DNA from: Bacillus sp. FJAT-22090
GTDB lineage: Bacteria > Bacillota > Bacilli > Bacillales_A > Planococcaceae
Direction: 5' to 3'
Assembly: GCF_001278755.1 (NCBI RefSeq)
Contig: NZ_CP012601.1
Location: forward strand, 496,001 to 560,000
DNA length: 64,000 nt
The position numbers and the translations under genes are program-made. Shown in pieces: positions 58,466-64,000 of this stretch (position 1 is the stretch's first letter; each line of letters opens with the position of its first letter). The notes below the pieces were generated by a model. That model did not search any database and was not told the DNA's origin. It worked only from the letters and a program-made list of their open reading frames with translations.

Positions 58466-58602
58466 TTATAAACCCTCCAAACTTGCATAACTACCTACTG
58501 TCTTTTCATAAGTTTAACATGAAGGGTAGCTAGAATGTTTTAAAAAGATGTGACCATTTGAAATTGATGTACATATTTTAAAGGGAAGGAAGGAGGAAGT
58601 CT

Positions 58603-59529
58603 TTGCAAACTCATATTGTCCAAAAAGGGGATACTCTTTGGAAAATATCAAGAAACTACGGTGTATCATTTGATGAATTAAAGAAATTAAATGCACATCT
58701 TGCAAATCCAGAATACATTGTGCCAGGAATGAAGATTTTTATTCCTGAAAAGAGCAAAATGGAGTCTATGAGACATCCATATAGCGATGATCGTCCTGTA
58801 AAAAAAGAAATGGTAAATAAGGAGGAAATCATTATCCAGCCGCAAACCGGTAACAACATGAAAATGCAACAAGTCCAACCTGTTAGTAAGGCACAGCAAG
58901 TCCAACCAATTAGTAAAGCACAACAGATGCAACCTGTTCCAATGCCTATGCCGTTTCAACCTATTCCAATGGTACCTATGGCACCACCAGTGCAACCTAT
59001 ACAACAAGTTCCAGCAGCCCCACCACCTCAACCTATGCAGCCTATTCAAAATATCCAACAAATTCAACAAGTCCAACAACCACAGCCATATGCAATGCCG
59101 TTTCATATAATGCCAGTTCCTGATTTAGATATGACTCCATCACCTCAAGGGTGGAGACTAATTGAATCTACATCGATTCATATAAATATTCATAATGATG
59201 ACCATGAAAAAGAAGAAAGTCCAGTATATCATGTTGAACAACCCCAAAAAATGGAACCACAATATGTGAGCCCAATCATGGAAGAAGTTTCTTCAGAATT
59301 TGAGGAGATGGAACCATTTGAAGAGTACCCACAAATGCAACAATTTGAACACTATCAGCCAATGAATCCTTGCGGTTGTATGGACCAGCAAATGTATCCA
59401 CAAATGCAACCACAAATGCAACCAGAAATGCATCATCAACAGATGCAACCATGGGGTGGTCATCCATACGTTCATATTTGCTATGTACCCGTTTTTGCTT
59501 GTCCACCTTATCCGTATCATCACTTTTAA
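58603..59529 (+). CDS. safA: Spore coat morphogenetic protein SafA-like
   Basis: A 308 aa protein with one N-terminal LysM domain (HIVQKGDTLWKIS to IVPGMKIFIP, residues 1-47) and a long low-complexity Gln/Pro/Met-rich tail with QPM-type short repeats ending in Pro/Tyr/Cys-rich residues. SafA uses its LysM to reach the spore cortex-coat interface and its tail to recruit inner coat proteins. TTG 58603 follows AGGAGGAAG. Located before ruvA, as in B. subtilis. Confidence 0.85.
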   Translation: MQTHIVQKGDTLWKISRNYGVSFDELKKLNAHLANPEYIVPGMKIFIPEKSKMESMRHPYSDDRPVKKEMVNKEEIIIQPQTGNNMKMQQVQPVSKAQQVQPISKAQQMQPVPMPMPFQPIPMVPMAPPVQPIQQVPAAPPPQPMQPIQNIQQIQQVQQPQPYAMPFHIMPVPDLDMTPSPQGWRLIESTSIHINIHNDDHEKEESPVYHVEQPQKMEPQYVSPIMEEVSSEFEEMEPFEEYPQMQQFEHYQPMNPCGCMDQQMYPQMQPQMQPEMHHQQMQPWGGHPYVHICYVPVFACPPYPYHHF

Positions 59530-59532
59530 AAA

Positions 59533-60381
59533 GTGAGTAATTACATTCGGCAAATAAAAAAGAATGTATGGAAATGGGAAAATGAAAATGGGCTATTTTC
59601 TGTAAAAAAATATCCAACTGTTGAACATGCAGAAAAGATTCGAATTATTCACCATAAATTACATCAGCTCGATAAATCTTTTATACTGCCAGTATTAGAA
59701 TCAGCTCAGGAAGACTTTATCATCCAGCCTTGGTTCAAAGGTACACATCCAGTTGATTATGGAAGCAAAACGGATCGCTTGGAAGTTTATTCACTGTTAG
59801 AACAGTTACATGATACGAACAAATATATTAAATGGGATAATCAGAAACTGCTTCAGCCGTTTGATTTGTTTGCAAAATGGCAGAATCGTTCCTTAAAAAT
59901 GAAAGAAATCTCTTATTTTGTGGAATTTTATTTAGGTGAAAAAAAAACAAAGATGCTCCTGCACTTAGGTGATATAGCTCTAAAAAATATGCAATTATTT
60001 AATAATAAAGATACTACTATACTGCATGGCGATGTAGTACATCATAATTTTTTATCCAATGAAAAAGCTTATAAAATTATCGATTTTGATCTTGCTGTCA
60101 TTGGTCCAAAAGAAATGGAAGAAATATTATGGATGCACCGCGTTCTGCCTGCGATTAACTATGACATTTTTATATTGTTAAGTGAGTTTCCGCTATTGGA
60201 AAAGGTCGCAACAAAGCATAAGGAAGCTTTGATGTATCCGAACGAATTATATAGAGAATGGCTCTATGCGTATGCTTTGCCTTTAGAGAGAAAACAAAAA
60301 TTTATAGACCAATTGATACCGTATACCAACAAAGCACTAACAGAATGGCCAAAGCTATGCTATAATTTAGGCAGATTATAA
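59533..60381 (+). CDS. CotS/YsxE-family kinase-like spore coat protein
   Basis: A 282 aa aminoglycoside-phosphotransferase-like fold: catalytic loop ILHGDVVHHNF (Asp and Asn) and DFG-like IIDFDLA. The family contains CotS, YutH and YsxE, coat-associated kinases. It starts at GTG, 3 bp after safA, with no clear RBS, which implies translational coupling. YsxE is a plausible counterpart that has moved from the spoVID locus to safA; not certain. Confidence 0.75.
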   Translation: MSNYIRQIKKNVWKWENENGLFSVKKYPTVEHAEKIRIIHHKLHQLDKSFILPVLESAQEDFIIQPWFKGTHPVDYGSKTDRLEVYSLLEQLHDTNKYIKWDNQKLLQPFDLFAKWQNRSLKMKEISYFVEFYLGEKKTKMLLHLGDIALKNMQLFNNKDTTILHGDVVHHNFLSNEKAYKIIDFDLAVIGPKEMEEILWMHRVLPAINYDIFILLSEFPLLEKVATKHKEALMYPNELYREWLYAYALPLERKQKFIDQLIPYTNKALTEWPKLCYNLGRL

Positions 60382-60390
60382 TAGACTTGG

Positions 60391-60425
60391 AGAAGGTTGC
60401 TCTTTATAGAGAGCGACCTTTTCTT
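60391..60425 (+). terminator. Terminator after the coat genes
   Basis: GAAGGTTGCTCT and AGAGAGCGACCTTTTC pair around TTAT, then Ts. Confidence 0.8.
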
Positions 60426-60511
60426 GTATTCTACATCTAAAAGTGTACTGTCTTATACGTGCACATTTCTAGTTATGTTATAATAGGTTTGTCGATAGTG
60501 AGGGATAAAAT

Positions 60512-61132
60512 ATGTATGATTATATAAAAGGTCAAGTAACACGAGTTACACCTGAGTATGTTGTAATAGAACAACAAGGGATTGGGTATCAATTATTAAC
60601 CCCGAATCCTTTTTCTTTTCGTAAAAGTGAAGAAATTATTCAAGTGTACACGTATTTACACGTAAGGGAAGATGCTCAGCATTTGATGGGGTTTTTAGAT
60701 TTACCCCAAAGAGAGTTATTTAGAAAACTAATACTCGTTTCTGGTATCGGTCCAAAAGGAGCACTTGCTATATTAGCAAGCGGAGAACCAACTCATGTTA
60801 TTCAAGCGATAGAACGTGAAGATGAATCCTATTTAGTGAAATTTCCTGGAGTAGGGAAGAAAACTGCTCGTCAAATGATTCTTGACTTAAAGGGTAAATT
60901 AAATGACTTAATTGACATAGAGCATTTTGATTTTACACAAGAGGAACCAACTCTGTTTGAGGATGGACAAGCGACTCATGAATTAGAAGAAGCGATGCTA
61001 GCATTAGCTGCGTTAGGTTATTCTGAGCGGGAACTATCAAAAATTCGTCCAATTCTAAAAGGCAATGAATCTTTACAAAAAACAGATGATTTTATGAAAA
61101 AAGCTTTACAATTATTATTTTCAGGCAAATAG
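60512..61132 (+). CDS. ruvA: Holliday junction helicase subunit RuvA
   Basis: A 206 aa tetrameric junction-binding protein: domain I OB-fold (1-65), domain II double HhH (LVSGIGPKGALAIL and FPGVGKKTARQMIL), acidic linker, and C-terminal domain III that binds RuvB. No LexA box was found upstream, unlike some Bacillus. ruvB starts 18 bp later. Confidence 0.97.
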   Translation: MYDYIKGQVTRVTPEYVVIEQQGIGYQLLTPNPFSFRKSEEIIQVYTYLHVREDAQHLMGFLDLPQRELFRKLILVSGIGPKGALAILASGEPTHVIQAIEREDESYLVKFPGVGKKTARQMILDLKGKLNDLIDIEHFDFTQEEPTLFEDGQATHELEEAMLALAALGYSERELSKIRPILKGNESLQKTDDFMKKALQLLFSGK

Positions 61133-61150
61133 GGAAAGGAGGTTCAAGCT

Positions 61151-62161
61151 ATGACGGAGCGTGTTATTTCGAGTGAGATTTCTAATTATGATGAGCCGTT
61201 TGAGCAATCCCTTCGCCCACAATTATTATCACAATATATTGGACAAGATAAAATAAAGCATAATTTAGAAATCTTTATTGAAGCAGCTAGGATGAGAAGT
61301 GAAAGTTTAGATCATTGTCTTCTGTATGGACCTCCAGGTCTTGGGAAGACTACTCTTGCGGCAGTTATAGCAAATGAAATGGATGTACAAATACGCATGA
61401 CAAGCGGTCCAGCAATCGAACGACCAGGTGATTTAGCTGCTATTGTTAGCTCGTTAGAACCGGGAGATGTCTTATTTATTGATGAAATCCACCGTTTAAA
61501 TCGATCGATTGAAGAAGTATTATATCCTGCAATGGAAGACTTCAGTTTAGACATCGTGGTTGGTAAAGGACCTTCCGCTAGGAGTGTTCGTTTGGATTTA
61601 CCGCCATTTACTTTAATTGGTGCTACCACACGGGCAGGGGCATTATCAGCCCCACTACGAGACCGCTTTGGTGTGTTGCTAAGACTCGAATTTTATGACG
61701 AAGAGGCTTTAACGTCTATTGTTGTCAGAAGTGCGGAGTTATTTAATGCGTCAATTGATCATGAGTCTGCTGGAGAAATCGCTAGACGTTCAAGAGGAAC
61801 CCCACGTATTGCAAATCGCTTGTTAAAACGAGTACGAGATTATGCTCAAGTAAGGGGAAATGGTCACATTTCCATTGAACTTGCCCGCGAAGCATTAGAA
61901 CTACTACAAATCGACCCTAGAGGTTTGGATCATATTGATCATAAACTGATTACAGCGATGATTGAGCGATTTAGAGGAGGTCCTGTTGGTCTGGACACTA
62001 TAGCTGCAAGTATTGGGGAAGAATCGACTACTATTGAAGATGTATATGAGCCCTACTTATTGCAAATAGGATTTATACAACGTTCACCAAGAGGTAGAAT
62101 TGTTACTCCACTAGCATATGAACATTTAGGTATACCATTACCAATTGAAAGAGATAACTAA
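61151..62161 (+). CDS. ruvB: Holliday junction branch-migration ATPase RuvB
   Basis: A 336 aa AAA+ motor with Walker [11 protein letters not shown], Walker [10 protein letters not shown], sensor 1 IGATTRAG, arginine finger in PLRDRFG, and a C-terminal winged helix ([12 protein letters not shown]). RBS GGAGG. Confidence 0.97.
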   Translation: MTERVISSEISNYDEPFEQSLRPQLLSQYIGQDKIKHNLEIFIEAARMRSESLDHCLLYGPPGLGKTTLAAVIANEMDVQIRMTSGPAIERPGDLAAIVSSLEPGDVLFIDEIHRLNRSIEEVLYPAMEDFSLDIVVGKGPSARSVRLDLPPFTLIGATTRAGALSAPLRDRFGVLLRLEFYDEEALTSIVVRSAELFNASIDHESAGEIARRSRGTPRIANRLLKRVRDYAQVRGNGHISIELAREALELLQIDPRGLDHIDHKLITAMIERFRGGPVGLDTIAASIGEESTTIEDVYEPYLLQIGFIQRSPRGRIVTPLAYEHLGIPLPIERDN

Positions 62162-62178
62162 TAAAGGAAGTAAGGAAT

Positions 62179-63219
62179 ATGAGAGTAGAAGATTTTGATT
62201 TTGAATTACCAGAGGAATTAATTGCACAAACGCCACTTTTAGAACGAACAAGTAGCAAGCTTCTGATAGCAGATTATCCTAATAATTCATTTAAACATGA
62301 AACCTTTTCTTCTATCGTGGAAGAATTAAACGAAGGAGATTGTCTCGTACTGAACGACACAAAGGTTATGCCTGCTCGTTTAATGGGAATAAAAGAAGAA
62401 ACAGGTGCACATGTTGAAGTGTTGTTATTAACACAAATACAAGGTAATCATTGGGAAACGCTTGTAAAACCTGCCAAGCGAGTAAAAGTAGGAACGAAAA
62501 TATCATTTGGCGATGGCTTGTTAACAGCAGTATGTACTGAATTAAAAGAACATGGTGGCAGAGTGTTCAACTTTGAATATGAAGGTGTGTTTTTTGAAGT
62601 GCTCGATCAGCTCGGGGAAATGCCACTCCCTCCGTATATTCATGAAAAATTAGATGATAAAGATCGTTATCAAACTGTGTACGCTAAAGAACAAGGGTCA
62701 GCAGCCGCACCAACAGCAGGTCTCCATTTTACCGAAACGTTATTAGATGAAATACGCTCAAAAGGTGTTAAAATTGCATTTGTAACACTACATGTTGGAC
62801 TTGGAACTTTCCGTCCAGTAAGTGTGGATTCGATAGATGATCACGAAATGCATTCAGAATTTTACCGTGTTTCAAAGGATACTGCGAAAACCATAAATGA
62901 GGTAAAAAAAGCTGGAGGTAAAATTATTGCTGTAGGAACTACTTCCACAAGAACGCTGGAAACTGTTGCTACAAAGTTTGATGGCACAATACAAGAAGAT
63001 AGTGGTTGGACATCAATTTTCATTTATCCAGGGTATTCATTTAAATGTATTGATGGGATGATTACCAATTTTCACTTACCGAAATCAACACTTGTGATGT
63101 TAGTTAGTGCTCTTACATCTAGAGAATTTATATTAAGCGGCTATAAAGAAGCAATCGAACGGCAATACCGCTTTTTCAGCTTTGGTGATGCAATGTTTAT
63201 AAAAGGAAGGAATTATTAA
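62179..63219 (+). CDS. queA: S-adenosylmethionine:tRNA ribosyltransferase-isomerase QueA
   Basis: A 346 aa enzyme that transfers the ribosyl moiety of SAM to preQ1-tRNA to form epoxyqueuosine. [13 protein letters not shown] start, [14 protein letters not shown] and [12 protein letters not shown] are conserved. Next gene tgt starts at the base after the stop; ruvAB-queA-tgt is the usual order. Confidence 0.97.
   Translation: MRVEDFDFELPEELIAQTPLLERTSSKLLIADYPNNSFKHETFSSIVEELNEGDCLVLNDTKVMPARLMGIKEETGAHVEVLLLTQIQGNHWETLVKPAKRVKVGTKISFGDGLLTAVCTELKEHGGRVFNFEYEGVFFEVLDQLGEMPLPPYIHEKLDDKDRYQTVYAKEQGSAAAPTAGLHFTETLLDEIRSKGVKIAFVTLHVGLGTFRPVSVDSIDDHEMHSEFYRVSKDTAKTINEVKKAGGKIIAVGTTSTRTLETVATKFDGTIQEDSGWTSIFIYPGYSFKCIDGMITNFHLPKSTLVMLVSALTSREFILSGYKEAIERQYRFFSFGDAMFIKGRNY

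Positions 63220-64000
<781 letters not shown>

Noticed and set aside
60425..60511. LexA box before ruvAB
   Set aside because: No GAAC-N4-GTTC pattern found in the intergenic region.

Overview
The window is an AT-rich (low-GC) Bacillales chromosome segment. Its backbone follows the Bacillus subtilis order ysoA-tig-clpX-lonA-ysxC-hemAXCDBL, then valS-folC-comC-spoIIB-maf-radC-mreBCD-minCD-spoIVFAB-rplU-ysxB-rpmA-spo0B-obg-pheBA-niaR, then safA and ruvAB-queA-tgt. Spore genes, a T-box leader, PerR, LexA and sigma-B type sites and many intrinsic terminators fit an endospore former. Details of layout (no lonB, no nadBCA beside niaR, remnants of a type IV pilus locus, a KGG-repeat protein) suggest the Planococcaceae/Caryophanaceae side (Psychrobacillus- or Lysinibacillus-like) rather than Bacillus proper; that placement is inference.

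Layout. 1-6170: accessory genes. These are a two-domain LigD ligase/polymerase, a LexA-box operon with a YolD-like protein, a sigma-B-type KGG stress protein, a small HExxH protein, and a divergent pair resembling sucrose-phosphate synthase and sucrose-phosphatase. 6363-19910: protein quality control (YsoA, trigger factor, ClpX, LonA), the GTPase YsxC and the complete heme operon from glutamyl-tRNA to uroporphyrinogen III, preceded by a Per box and a long dyad. 19930-20835: about 900 bp of non-coding repeats (three direct copies about 240 bp apart and one inverted part-copy). 21022-33040: a SpoVID-position protein, T-box-controlled valS, two ATP-grasp ligases, folC, a GAF-GGDEF cyclase, a decayed pilus gene, prepilin peptidase, spoIIB and maf.

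33040-48066: a roughly 15 kb island splits radC. The 5' part of radC ends after the Ala-His codons before the JAMM-like HxHPSG motif, and the remaining 51 codons lie 15 kb downstream in frame. The island carries a Tn554-like recombination module (tyrosine recombinase, small Cro/CI regulator, large zinc-finger recombinase with a degenerate catalytic domain). It also carries two predicted defence cassettes: a three-gene ABC-three-component-type operon (QVK nuclease-like protein, middle component, Rad50-like ATPase) and a Septu-like ATPase/HNH pair preceded by an HExxH protein. Other contents are a secreted protein convergent with a small unknown gene, a truncated integrase and a frameshifted pseudogene. 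This is the most interesting part of the window.

48067-64000: the radC tail, cell-shape and division-site genes (mreBCD, minCD), the SpoIVF protease complex, the L21-Prp-L27 ribosomal cluster with an L21 leader, spo0B, obg, phenylalanine synthesis, the niacin repressor, spore-coat genes safA and a CotS-like kinase, Holliday-junction resolution (ruvAB) and queuosine biosynthesis (queA, partial tgt running off the right edge).
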